Notes under the pieces: generated by a model
Seen by the model: the letters and a program-made list of their open reading frames with translations, nothing else
The model's database searches: none
What the model was told of the DNA's origin: nothing
Translations under genes and position numbers: made by a program
DNA from: Cyanobium sp. CZS48M
GTDB lineage: Bacteria; Cyanobacteriota; Cyanobacteriia; PCC-6307; Cyanobiaceae
Assembly: GCA_030373145.1 (NCBI GenBank)
Contig: JAUCZK010000026.1
Location: 1-35,217, forward strand
Direction: 5' to 3'
Length of the DNA: 35,217 bases
In this document: positions 25,748 through 34,099 of the stretch, piece by piece
How positions within the stretch are numbered: the stretch's first letter is position 1
Layout: each line of letters opens with the position of its first letter

Positions 25748-27079
25748 ATGCCGAATCGTCGCAAGTTTCTTTCTGTCTTCAGCGCCACCCTGGCCGGCAC
25801 CCTGTTCCTCAATGCCTGTGGCAATCCTCCCGAGAAAGGTGGAGGCGCCGATGGCGGCACAGCCTCCGCTCCGGTGGCCGATGCTGGCCTCGAAACCAAA
25901 ACCATCACACTCGGCTATGTCCCGATCGTGGAGGCCGCCTCTCTGGTAGTGGGGGTGGAGAAGGGCTTCTTTGCCAAGCATGGCCTTGAGGTGAAGCTGG
26001 CCAAGCAGGCCAGTTGGCCTGCCGCCCGCGACAACGTGGTGATCGGTTCCGCCGGTGGCGGCATCGACGGCGGTCAGTGGCAGTTGCCGATGCCCCACCT
26101 GATCACCGAGGGCATCATCACCAACGGCAACAAGGTGCCGATGTATGTGCTGGCGCAGCTCATCAGCCAGGGCAACGGCATCGCTGTGTCCAACTCGCTG
26201 AAGAAGGCCAACCTGCGCGTCGACCTCACCCCGGCGGCCCCCACGATCCTGGGCTTTCCCAAGACCGAGGGCCGTAAGTTCCGCGCGGCTCACACCTACC
26301 CCAACGCCAACCAGGACCTCTGGATCCGCTACTGGCTTGGCGCCGGCGGCATCGATCCCGACAAGGACATCGAGCTGCTGACGGTGCCATCCACCGAAAC
26401 CCTGCAGGGGATGCGCAACGGCACCATGGAAGCCTTCAGCACGGGCGATCCCTGGCCGTTCCGGATCGTCAAGGACGACATCGGCTACCTGGCGGCTCTG
26501 ACCGCCGAGATGTGGCCGGTGCACCCCGAGGAGTTCCTGGCCGTTCGCGCCGACTGGGTGGACAAGCACCCCAAGGCTGCCGTGGCCCTGCTCAAGGGTC
26601 TGATGGAGTCCCAGCAGTGGGCCGACAAGGCTGAGAACAAGACGGCTCTGGCGCAGATGCTCAGCTCCCGGGCTTACTTCAACACCCCGGCCGCGGTGCT
26701 GGAGCCGGCGCTCAAGGCGGAGTACAAGCTCGGGGCTGATCTCAAGCCTTCCAATGATCCCAAGCTGGGCCCCCTCTACTGGAACAGCGATCGTGGGGTG
26801 ATCTCCTATCCCTACAAGAGCCTGAGCCTCTGGTTCCTGGTGGAATCCCTGCGCTGGAAGTTCCACCCCGGCAAGCTCGACACGATTGACCAGGCCAAGG
26901 CCCTGGTCGACAAGGTCAACCGTGAGGACCTCTGGCGTCAGGCGGCCACTGAGCTGGGTCTTCCTGCCGGTGACATCCCCAAAGGCTCCTCCCGCGGCAA
27001 GGAGACCTTCTTCGATGGCATCGTCTTCGATCCGGAGAACCCCCAGGCCTACCTCGACAGCCTGAAGATCAAGCGCTGA
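25748..27079 (+). CDS. cmpA: Bicarbonate-binding lipoprotein of BCT1
   Basis: CmpA is the periplasmic, membrane-anchored receptor that binds HCO3- (with Ca2+) and feeds the CmpBCD transporter. The 443-residue protein starts MPNRRKFL, a twin-arginine signal, and has a lipobox ending FLNAC at about residue 28. The mature part opens [12 protein letters not shown] and carries the CmpA-type stretches [31 protein letters not shown] and [19 protein letters not shown]. The nitrate receptor NrtA is the close paralogue; the segment with GQWQ and STGDPWP follows CmpA as I know it, and the sbtAB neighbourhood agrees. An upstream in-frame start at 25598 would bury the signal peptide and is rejected. Confidence 0.9.
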   Translation: MPNRRKFLSVFSATLAGTLFLNACGNPPEKGGGADGGTASAPVADAGLETKTITLGYVPIVEAASLVVGVEKGFFAKHGLEVKLAKQASWPAARDNVVIGSAGGGIDGGQWQLPMPHLITEGIITNGNKVPMYVLAQLISQGNGIAVSNSLKKANLRVDLTPAAPTILGFPKTEGRKFRAAHTYPNANQDLWIRYWLGAGGIDPDKDIELLTVPSTETLQGMRNGTMEAFSTGDPWPFRIVKDDIGYLAALTAEMWPVHPEEFLAVRADWVDKHPKAAVALLKGLMESQQWADKAENKTALAQMLSSRAYFNTPAAVLEPALKAEYKLGADLKPSNDPKLGPLYWNSDRGVISYPYKSLSLWFLVESLRWKFHPGKLDTIDQAKALVDKVNREDLWRQAATELGLPAGDIPKGSSRGKETFFDGIVFDPENPQAYLDSLKIKR

Positions 27080-27093
27080 TCGCCGCCCACCTC

Positions 27094-27127
27094 CCTCGGC
27101 GCTGGCTCCAGGGCCGGGGGTTTCTTT
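27094..27127 (+). terminator. Partial terminator or attenuator between cmpA and cmpB
   Basis: Arms CCTCGGC (27094-27100) and GCCGGGG (27113-27119) can pair with one G-T wobble and are followed by TTTCTTT. A leaky terminator or 3'-stabilising hairpin here would give more binding protein than membrane subunits, as is common for ABC importers. Confidence 0.5.
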
Positions 27128-27193
27128 CGTCAGCAGGCGGCTTGCCGCCATCCCTCATCCCCTTCCTCTCGTTCTTCCCAGGACGACAGTTTC

Positions 27194-28027
27194 ATGGTTT
27201 CCGTTCCCCAGCCAAGCGCAGGATCCAGCAAGAATCCCATCCGCTGGCTGATGCTCAACCGCAGCACCTGGCTCTATCCCCTTCTCGGGATCGGTGGATT
27301 TCTGCTGGTCTGGCAGATCAGCGCCAGTTTGAATCTCACCCGTCTGCCGGGGCCCCTCAGCCTCTGGACCAACGAACGGACCAGGGAATTGCTCCTCTAT
27401 CCCTTCTATGACCGGGGCGGCCTTGATAAGGGCCTCTTCTGGCAGACGATGGCCAGCCTGGGGCGTGTGGCCCAGGGCTATTTGCTCGCGGCTCTGGTGG
27501 GGATCAGCGCGGGTATCACGGTGGGCCTGAGCCCTGCCCTGAACCGTGCGTTTGATCCCCTTTTTCAGTTCCTGCGCATGGTGGCGCCGCTGGCCTGGGT
27601 GCCGATTGCCCTGGTGATTTTCCAGAAAAACCAGCCGGCGGCAATCTTCGTGATCTTCATTACCGCCATTTGGCCGATCCTGATCAACACCGCCGAGGGC
27701 GTACGCCAGATCCCCCAGGACTATCGCAATGTGGCCCTGGTGCTTCAGATGTCGAAGGGTCGCTTTTTCACCAAGGTGCTGATCCCCTCGGCCTTGCCGT
27801 ACATCTTCACCGGCCTGCGCATTTCGATCGGCCTGGCCTGGTTGGCGATCATCGCTGCAGAGATCGTCATGTCCGGCATCGTCGGCATCGGCTTCTTCAT
27901 CTGGGACTCCTATCAGCAGAACTACCTCAGTGACATCATCCTGGCTGTGCTCTGGATCGGCGCCGTGGGTCTGCTGCTGGATCGTGCCATGGCCTGGCTT
28001 CAGAGCCGCCTCACCCCCGGCCAGTGA
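27194..28027 (+). CDS. cmpB: BCT1 bicarbonate ABC transporter permease
   Basis: The 277-residue inner-membrane subunit forms the translocation path of the bicarbonate transporter. It has about six hydrophobic segments, starting with WLYPLLGIGGFLLVWQI, and the cytoplasmic EAA-type loop near GVRQIPQDYRNVALVLQMSK that contacts the ATPases. The late segment AAEIVMSGIVGIGFFIWDSY is typical of the NrtB/CmpB/SsuC permease group. It follows cmpA by 114 bases and precedes cmpC by 48. Confidence 0.92.
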   Translation: MVSVPQPSAGSSKNPIRWLMLNRSTWLYPLLGIGGFLLVWQISASLNLTRLPGPLSLWTNERTRELLLYPFYDRGGLDKGLFWQTMASLGRVAQGYLLAALVGISAGITVGLSPALNRAFDPLFQFLRMVAPLAWVPIALVIFQKNQPAAIFVIFITAIWPILINTAEGVRQIPQDYRNVALVLQMSKGRFFTKVLIPSALPYIFTGLRISIGLAWLAIIAAEIVMSGIVGIGFFIWDSYQQNYLSDIILAVLWIGAVGLLLDRAMAWLQSRLTPGQ

Positions 28028-28075
28028 TGGTCTCCCTTTCAACTGCTCACCCCAAGCCCCACGGAGATCTGAACA

Positions 28076-30076
28076 ATGACCACACTGGTTGATGTCCGCG
28101 ACATCGAAAAAAGCTTTGCCCTGCGCGGCGGCGGCAGTTATCTCGCCCTCAAGGGAATCGACCTGGAGATCCGCAAGGGGGAGTTCGTTTCCCTGATCGG
28201 TCACTCCGGTTGCGGCAAGAGCACCCTGCTCAACATGATCGCCGGGCTCGATCTGCCCAGCGAAGGCACGGTGCTGCTGGATGGCGAAGCCATCAAGCGC
28301 CCCGGCCCGGACAAGATGGTGGTGTTCCAGAACTACTCGCTGCTGCCCTGGCTCTCGGTGCGGGAGAACATCGCCCTGGCGGTGGATGAGGTGATGGGCA
28401 AGATCGGCACCTCAGAGCGTGATGCTCTTGTGCAGGAGCACATCGACATGGTGGGGCTGGGTCCGGCGGCGGCCAAGTTGCCGCTGCAGCTCTCCGGTGG
28501 CATGCGCCAGCGGGTGGCCATCGCCCGTGCCCTGGCGATCCGGCCCAAGTTGCTGCTGCTGGATGAACCCTTCGGTGCCCTTGATGCACTCACCCGGGGG
28601 AATCTGCAGGAGAAGTTGATGCAGATCTGCAATGAGCATGAGCTCACCGCGGTGATGGTCACCCACGACGTGGACGAGGCGGTGCTGCTCTCGGACCGGA
28701 TCGTGATGCTCACCAACGGCCCAGGCTCCAGGATCGGCGGCATCCTCGAGGTGGACATCCCCCGCCCCCGGGCCCGCCTGGAGGTGGTGCACCACCCCAG
28801 CTACTACAGCCTGCGCTCGGAGATCATTTATTTCCTCAACCGTCAGAAGCGGGTGAAGCAATGGCGCTCCCGGCCCCATGCCGTGGTGGCCCGCCACGGC
28901 CTCGAGAAGGTGAACCTGGATCTGGGCTTCCTGCCCCTGGCCGCCAGTGCTCCGCTCGCCGTGGCGGAAGCCCACGGGCTCTTCGCCAAGCACGGCCTCG
29001 ATGAGGTGAGCCTGATTCGTGAAACCAGCTGGCGCGGCATTGTTGATGGGCTGGTGGACGGCACCCTCGATGCCTCGCTGATGCCGGCGGGGATGCCCAC
29101 CTGGATGACGGCGGGCGGTCACGGCGGCACGCCGCTGCCGATCGTGACGCCACTCACCTTGAGCCGCAACGGCAATGGCATCACCCTGGGCCGCCGGCTG
29201 GCGGAGCAGGGGGTGCGCACGGTGGAGGACTACCGCGCCTACCTCAAGAGCCACGAGCGGGAGCCCCACACGATGGGGATCGTGCATGAGGCCTCGATGC
29301 ACAACCTGCTGCTGCGCTACTGGCTGGCGGCCAACGGCATCGACCCTGACAAGGATGTGCACCTCCAGGCCCTGCCGCCGGCCCAGATGCTCGCCGACCT
29401 CAAGGACGGCAGCATCGACGGCTACTGCGTGGGTGCCCCCTGGCTGGATCGGGCCATCCGCGACGGCCATGGCATCGCCGTGGCGGGCGACCTGGCGATC
29501 TGGCCAGGCCACCCCGGCAAGGTGCTGGGGCTGCGCGAAGACTGGGCCAACGCCTACCCCAACACCAACATCGCCCTCACCAAGGCGTTGCTGGAGGCCT
29601 GCCAGTACTGCGCCGATCCGGCCCACTGGGCTGAGCTCAGTGAGCTGCTCAGTGATCGCCGTTATCTGGGCATCAAGCCGGAGATGATTCGCTTCAGTGA
29701 GGCCAGTGCCGACGTGGATCGGGGCGGTCCGGAGAGCGAAGCGGCGGTGCCCCATCACCTCTTCTTCGGTGAGGGCCTGAACCGGCCCAGCCGCACCGAG
29801 CACCTCTGGATGATGACCCAGATGGCCCGCTGGGCGGAGATCCCACTGCCGCGCAACTGGGTGGAAATCCTTGAGCGGGTCTGTCAGGTGGGGGTGTTCA
29901 GCACCGCCGCCCGGGAGCTGGGCCTGGAGGCGATCAGCTATCAGCGCCAGGGCATCGAGCTCTTCGATGGCCAGGCCTTCAACGCCGACGACCCGATCGG
30001 TTATCTCAACAGCCAGACGATCAAGCGTGATTTCAGCATCGCCGAAATCCCCCTGGCCTCGCCTCGGCGCGCCTGA
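28076..30076 (+). CDS. cmpC: BCT1 ATP-binding subunit fused to a receptor-like domain
   Basis: CmpC is one of two non-identical ATPases of the bicarbonate transporter. Of 666 residues, the first 255 or so are the ATPase domain: Walker A GHSGCGKST, signature LSGGMRQRVAIARAL, Walker B LLLLDEPFGALD, and the H-loop VTHDVDEA. After about residue 280 follows a CmpA/NrtA-like domain (LGFLPLAASAPLAVAEAHGLF, GIDPDKDVHLQALPP, DGYCVGAPW) on the cytoplasmic side, thought to sense substrate and regulate the pump. This fusion is diagnostic of CmpC/NrtC. Start ATG 28076 is preceded by GGAG. Confidence 0.94.
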   Translation: MTTLVDVRDIEKSFALRGGGSYLALKGIDLEIRKGEFVSLIGHSGCGKSTLLNMIAGLDLPSEGTVLLDGEAIKRPGPDKMVVFQNYSLLPWLSVRENIALAVDEVMGKIGTSERDALVQEHIDMVGLGPAAAKLPLQLSGGMRQRVAIARALAIRPKLLLLDEPFGALDALTRGNLQEKLMQICNEHELTAVMVTHDVDEAVLLSDRIVMLTNGPGSRIGGILEVDIPRPRARLEVVHHPSYYSLRSEIIYFLNRQKRVKQWRSRPHAVVARHGLEKVNLDLGFLPLAASAPLAVAEAHGLFAKHGLDEVSLIRETSWRGIVDGLVDGTLDASLMPAGMPTWMTAGGHGGTPLPIVTPLTLSRNGNGITLGRRLAEQGVRTVEDYRAYLKSHEREPHTMGIVHEASMHNLLLRYWLAANGIDPDKDVHLQALPPAQMLADLKDGSIDGYCVGAPWLDRAIRDGHGIAVAGDLAIWPGHPGKVLGLREDWANAYPNTNIALTKALLEACQYCADPAHWAELSELLSDRRYLGIKPEMIRFSEASADVDRGGPESEAAVPHHLFFGEGLNRPSRTEHLWMMTQMARWAEIPLPRNWVEILERVCQVGVFSTAARELGLEAISYQRQGIELFDGQAFNADDPIGYLNSQTIKRDFSIAEIPLASPRRA

Positions 30077-30162
30077 TCGGCGGGAGTGCCCCGCCCCGCT
30101 TTGTCACACGTTTCCTCAGCCAAGTTCCTGCACCCAGTCCCTCTCCCCCAGCGAGATTCCCG

Positions 30163-31002
30163 ATGGCCACGATGCTTCAGCCCCCGGCCGCAGACCTGTT
30201 GACCCCGCCGGGCGACGCCTTCCTGCGCTTTGAAAACGTCAGCAAGGTGTACCCCACCCCCACGGGTCCCTACACGGTGCTCGATGGCATCGACATGGCC
30301 GTGAACCAGGGGGAGTTCATGTGCGTGATCGGCCACTCCGGTTGCGGCAAGTCCACCCTGCTCAACATGGTGTCGGGCTTCTCCACCCCCAGCAGCGGCC
30401 AGGTGGTGCTCCACGGCAATGCGATCACCAAACCAGGCCCTGACCGGATGGTGGTGTTCCAGGGCTATGCGCTGCTGCCCTGGTTCAGCGCCTACGACAA
30501 CGTGTACCTGGCGATTGATTCGGTCAAGCCGGATCTGCCGGCCGTGGAGAAAAAGGAGATCACCCGCGAGCACCTGGCCATGGTGGGGCTCACTGAGGCG
30601 GCGGACAAGAAGATCAACCAGCTTTCAGGGGGCATGAAGCAGCGGGTGGCGATCGCCCGGGCGCTGGCGATCCGGCCGGAGGTGCTGATCCTCGATGAAC
30701 CCTTCGGTGCCCTCGATGCCATCACCAAGGAGGAATTACAGGAGGAGCTGCTGACGATCTGGAACACCCAGAAGTGCACGGTGCTGATGATCACCCACGA
30801 CATCGACGAGGCGCTGTTCCTGGCGGATCGTCTGGTGATGATGACCAACGGACCCGCCGCCAAGATTGGTGAAATCATGGAGATCAACTTCCCGCGGCCA
30901 CGCAACCGCGAGGAGATCATGGAAGACCCGATCTACTACGACATGCGCAACCAGGCCCTGGATTTCCTCTACAGCCGCTTCGCCCACGACGACACCGAGT
31001 GA
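30163..31002 (+). CDS. cmpD: BCT1 second ATP-binding subunit
   Basis: The 279-residue ATPase pairs with CmpC to energise bicarbonate import. It has Walker A GHSGCGKSTLL, Q-loop region MVVFQGYALLPWFSAYDN, signature LSGGMKQRVAIARAL, Walker B LILDEPFGALDA and H-loop ITHDIDEA, and no receptor-like extension. It is 86 bases downstream of cmpC and closes the operon. It converges on hsp20. Confidence 0.94.
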   Translation: MATMLQPPAADLLTPPGDAFLRFENVSKVYPTPTGPYTVLDGIDMAVNQGEFMCVIGHSGCGKSTLLNMVSGFSTPSSGQVVLHGNAITKPGPDRMVVFQGYALLPWFSAYDNVYLAIDSVKPDLPAVEKKEITREHLAMVGLTEAADKKINQLSGGMKQRVAIARALAIRPEVLILDEPFGALDAITKEELQEELLTIWNTQKCTVLMITHDIDEALFLADRLVMMTNGPAAKIGEIMEINFPRPRNREEIMEDPIYYDMRNQALDFLYSRFAHDDTE

Positions 31003-31013
31003 TCCCCCCACAA

Positions 31014-31038
31014 AAAGGCCCCGGCCCTGGGGCCGGGG
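31014..31038 (-). terminator. Rho-independent terminator of the hsp20 gene
   Basis: A perfect eight-base stem CCCCGGCC/GGCCGGGG (31019-31026 with 31031-31038) has a CTGG loop. On the minus strand it is followed by TTTTT, so it ends the hsp20 transcript. The same stem could slow the opposing cmpD transcript, but there is no T-run on that side. Confidence 0.8.
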
Positions 31039-31086
31039 CTGGGGACCACGGATCTCAAGGCTTCAGGGCTCTGCCCTTGGCCTGGT

Positions 31087-31509
31087 TCAGCCCTCCACTT
31101 TGACCACAACGGTGCTGTGGGTCTGGGCCTTGGGCGCCGTGACGGTGAGCAGACCATCGCGGTAGCGGGCTTCGATTCCCTCCCGCTGCAGGCCGGCGGC
31201 GAAACGGAAGCTGCGGCTCCAGGTGCCGTAGCGGAACTCGCTGTGGATGGGGCCATCAGCTCTGGTGTCCCCGTTCTTGGCGTCGCTGGGGGCGCTGCTG
31301 GCCAAGGAGCGGCGCTCGGCGCTGATCAGCAGGGAGCGGTCGGTGGCTTTCACTTCAATCGATTCCTTGTCGACGCCGGGCAGTTCCAGCACGACGACAT
31401 AGGCCTGGTCGGTTTCGTGCACTTCGGCGGCTGGGACGCGTTCGGCCTGATTGACCTGTTGCTCCAGACGCTCGAGCAGATCGAAGGGGGAATGGCGCAG
31501 GGTCAGCAT
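31087..31509 (-). CDS. hspA: Small heat shock protein Hsp20 (alpha-crystallin type)
   Basis: A 140-residue ATP-independent chaperone that holds unfolding proteins and protects membranes and thylakoid proteins in heat or light stress. It has the N-terminal MLTLRHSPFDLLERLEQQV, the alpha-crystallin domain (AYVVVLELPGVDKESIEVKATDRSLLISAER ... EFRYGTWSRSFRFAAGL quoted in two parts), and the RDGLLTVTAPK motif. ATG 31509 is preferred because AAGGA lies seven bases upstream; a GTG 15 bases earlier is also in frame. No CIRCE element was seen in the 100 bases upstream. Confidence 0.93.
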   Translation of the reverse strand: MLTLRHSPFDLLERLEQQVNQAERVPAAEVHETDQAYVVVLELPGVDKESIEVKATDRSLLISAERRSLASSAPSDAKNGDTRADGPIHSEFRYGTWSRSFRFAAGLQREGIEARYRDGLLTVTAPKAQTHSTVVVKVEG

Positions 31510-31620
31510 GGTGGTGTCCTTCACTGTTAAGAGATCGGGGTGGTTCGGATCACCCGTGCAGCCAATGTGGCCGATCCCAATGAGAACCAGGAGTGCAGAA
31601 ACCGTCCCATTCGGTTCGGT

Positions 31621-32208
31621 CTACCCGCTCCCTGCGGTCTCTACACCAGAACAGGGGGGAGAACCGCCAGGGGCTTGCTGGGGCAGCCACCACCAGCTGG
31701 AGAAGGCGGCGGCCTGGCCGCGCTCACGGCCGTCGCTGTCGCGCAGGGTCCAGAGGCGGGCGCCATGGATCACGAAGCGGCGACCGTGGCTGTCGATGCG
31801 GATGCCGTTGTAGCCGCTGATCGCCCCCTGGGCCCGGGCGCTGGCCAGCAGGCGCTCGCGGCCGGAGCGCTCGCTGGGCTCGGCCGTGAGCCGGGAGGGC
31901 AGGCCCACCATCTCCGCCCAGGGGCGGCGCCAGAGCGCCAGGGCGGAGCGGTTGGCATAGATCAGGCGGGGATCGTGATCGGGCCTGTCTGCGCTGCCGT
32001 CGTGGGCGAGCACCACGGTGGCTGCCGCGAACAGTTCCTGGGCCGCGCTGCCGGCGGCGGCGGCGATCAGGGGCCGGCCAAAGGCCCGCTGGTGGGACTC
32101 CAGCAGCCAGCTGGCCTGCTCAATCGCCGCCGCGCTCAGCCAGGGGGCTTCGCCGGGGGGTGAGCCGGAGATTGACCCAGTGGGCGAGTTGGTTTCAGGC
32201 CTCGGCAT
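31621..32208 (-). CDS. MEKHLA (PAS-related) domain protein
   Basis: A 195-residue protein matching the cyanobacterial/plant MEKHLA domain: a helical start (WLSAAAIEQASWLLESHQRA), then a PAS-like core (LIYANRSALALWRRPWAEMVGLPSRLTAEP quoted in parts) and the end RRFVIHGARLWTLRD. PAS folds bind small ligands or sense redox or light; the ligand here is unknown. Its ATG overlaps the end of the SWIM gene by 14 bases, suggesting cotranscription. Confidence 0.85.
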   Translation of the reverse strand: MPRPETNSPTGSISGSPPGEAPWLSAAAIEQASWLLESHQRAFGRPLIAAAAGSAAQELFAAATVVLAHDGSADRPDHDPRLIYANRSALALWRRPWAEMVGLPSRLTAEPSERSGRERLLASARAQGAISGYNGIRIDSHGRRFVIHGARLWTLRDSDGRERGQAAAFSSWWWLPQQAPGGSPPCSGVETAGSG

Positions 32209-33094
32209 CGCCGCCGGCGCCACCCATGGCCTGGGCCATGGCCAGTTGGCTCACCCGGCTGGCCTGGGCCTGCAGCAGGCCGAGGAAGAGACGGTTGGCG
32301 TCCGGGAAGAGGGGTTCGTGGGCCAGGGGCAGTTCACCGGCCTCATCGAGCCCGCTCTCCCCCTCCATCGCTGGCGTGATCACCACCAGATCCGGATCCA
32401 GGGCCGAGGCGTACGACCACCAGCGGCTCGGGTCGATCACGGCTGGGTGCACCGGGTGTGGCACATGGACGGCGGCCCGGCGCTTGCCGCTTCTGGCTGC
32501 AGCCAACTGCTTGCGCCGGCGCTTGGCCAGATCGGAGAGCAACTGGGTCCTGGAGCGGCCGCGCAGCTGAAAGAGCACGAAGGGGTCTTCGCTGAAGCGA
32601 TCGCCCATCAGGTAGTAGACGGCGCTGACGTGCTTGCAGGGATTGGCCTTGTCGGGGCAGCTGCACTCGCTGCGCACCTCCTGCAGCTTGAAGGGAAACA
32701 GGCGGCGGCCGCTGGCGGCAAAGGCGCGCTCGATGTCCTGGGGCATGACGCCGGCCAGCAGCTGGGCCGACCAGCGGGCCTTCTGGCCGAGGGCCTCGAG
32801 CACGTAGCCCCAGTCGTCATCGCTGAGCACATCCAGCCAGAGCTTCACCTTGTAGGGCTCCTCCTCGGTGCCCTGGACGCGGGCATGCACGCGGCGCCCC
32901 TCGAAGCGGATCGAGAGCACGTTGCCCTCGCGCACATAGGACCAGGCGCGCTCCAGCCGTTTCTTGTAGCGGTAGGAGTTGATCAGCTCCATCCACTGCT
33001 CCACCCACCAGGGCTGTTGCCCCAGGCCCTGCTGGCCCAGCTGGGTGGTGATGGGACTGCCGCCGAAGGCGGTGCCGGTGCCGGAGAGGGTCAT
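32195..33094 (-). CDS. SWIM zinc-finger protein
   Basis: A 299-residue protein with the SWIM motif CSC-PDKANP-CKH at about residues 140-152, which binds one zinc ion and is usually involved in DNA or protein binding. The N-terminal half has PWWVEQWMELINSYRYKKRL and WSYVREGNVLSI, the pattern of cyanobacterial SWIM proteins that often lie beside a SNF2-type helicase gene; none is in this window. The C-terminal half has a basic helix (AKRRRKQLAAARSGKRR) and a long polar tail. ATG 33094 is chosen; the open frame continues far upstream antisense to the next gene, without family character. Confidence 0.85.
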   Translation of the reverse strand: MTLSGTGTAFGGSPITTQLGQQGLGQQPWWVEQWMELINSYRYKKRLERAWSYVREGNVLSIRFEGRRVHARVQGTEEEPYKVKLWLDVLSDDDWGYVLEALGQKARWSAQLLAGVMPQDIERAFAASGRRLFPFKLQEVRSECSCPDKANPCKHVSAVYYLMGDRFSEDPFVLFQLRGRSRTQLLSDLAKRRRKQLAAARSGKRRAAVHVPHPVHPAVIDPSRWWSYASALDPDLVVITPAMEGESGLDEAGELPLAHEPLFPDANRLFLGLLQAQASRVSQLAMAQAMGGAGGDAEA

Positions 33095-33175
33095 GGAGAA
33101 AGTATGCCGAGCGGCTGGTGCTGCGGCCGCTGCTGGCCTGTACTCGCCAGGCTGGAAGTGATCTGGGAGCTGAGC

Positions 33176-34078
33176 ATGGCCCGTGTCGCCGAGCGTCTGG
33201 CCGCCAATGTGGATGGCCCCTTCTACGTGGATGCCAGCTGCATCGACTGCGGCACCTGCTGGCAGTTCGATCCGGCCCACTTCGCCCCCGCCGGCCGTAC
33301 CTCTCACGTACGGGCCCAGCCGGACGGTGAGGAGGAGACCCGGGCGGCCCTGCTGGCGCTCCAGGCCTGCCCAGTGGCGGCCATCGGCACCACCCGGGAG
33401 CTGCTGGCCCAGACGCCCGCCGATGGCTTCCCGGCCCTGGTGGCGAGCTTGCCGCGGGGGGAGGTGCACTACTGCGGCTGGGCGTCGCGCAAGAGCTTCG
33501 GGGCCAGCAGCTGGCTGATCACCCGCCGCCGTAGCGATGGCAGCCCCGACAACGTGCTGATTGATTCCCCGCGCTGGAGCGCTCCCCTGGCCCGCCGGAT
33601 CGAGGCGCTCGGCGGGGTGGGCCGGATCCTGCTCAGCCACCGCGACGATGTGGCCGACCACCAGGCCTGGGCCGAGTGCTTTGGCGCCGAGCGCTGGATC
33701 CATGCCGCTGATGCGGAGGCGGCTCCGCAGGCGGAGCACCGCTTCGAGGGCACGGAGCGGCTGCGGCTCGATGACGACCTGCTGGTGATTCCGGTGCCGG
33801 GACACACAGCCGGCTGCGTGGCGGTGCTGTTCGCCGATCAGGTGCTGTTCAGCGGCGACCACCTCTGGTGGGGGGTGGATCCGCCGGGGGTGGTGGCCTC
33901 CCGCAGGGTCTGCTGGTGGAACTGGGAGGAGCAGCTGCGATCCGTGGAGCGGCTCCTGGATCTGGACGTGCGCTGGCTGCTTCCCGGCCATGGCCGCTGG
34001 CATGCCTTCGCTCCAGGCGAATGGCGCCGGCAGCTGGAAGCCACGCTGGCGCGGGAGGGACAGGGCGGGGAACTCTGA
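33176..34078 (+). CDS. Ferredoxin-like domain fused to a metallo-beta-lactamase-fold domain
   Basis: The 300-residue protein begins with a ferredoxin-like module: CIDCGTCWQFDP (residues about 22-33) and CPVAAIG supply four cysteines for one iron-sulfur cluster. From about residue 100 a metallo-beta-lactamase fold follows, with SHRDDVADH in place of the usual HxHxDH, PGHTAGC, SGDHLWW and a late PGHGRWH. The first histidine of HxHxDH is present while the second is replaced by an aspartate, so metal binding may differ from typical hydrolases. Similar fusions occur in cyanobacteria and plants; function is unsettled. It is divergent from the SWIM gene with 81 bases between. Confidence 0.85.
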   Translation: MARVAERLAANVDGPFYVDASCIDCGTCWQFDPAHFAPAGRTSHVRAQPDGEEETRAALLALQACPVAAIGTTRELLAQTPADGFPALVASLPRGEVHYCGWASRKSFGASSWLITRRRSDGSPDNVLIDSPRWSAPLARRIEALGGVGRILLSHRDDVADHQAWAECFGAERWIHAADAEAAPQAEHRFEGTERLRLDDDLLVIPVPGHTAGCVAVLFADQVLFSGDHLWWGVDPPGVVASRRVCWWNWEEQLRSVERLLDLDVRWLLPGHGRWHAFAPGEWRRQLEATLAREGQGGEL

Positions 34079-34099
34079 AGGTGGATGTGCGTTGAACGC

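Noticed and set aside
25748-31002. Nitrate transporter nrtABCD as the identity of the ABC operon
   Set aside because: The receptor carries CmpA-like stretches ([22 protein letters not shown]) and sits next to sbtAB with no nitrate assimilation genes nearby. Not excluded without phylogeny.
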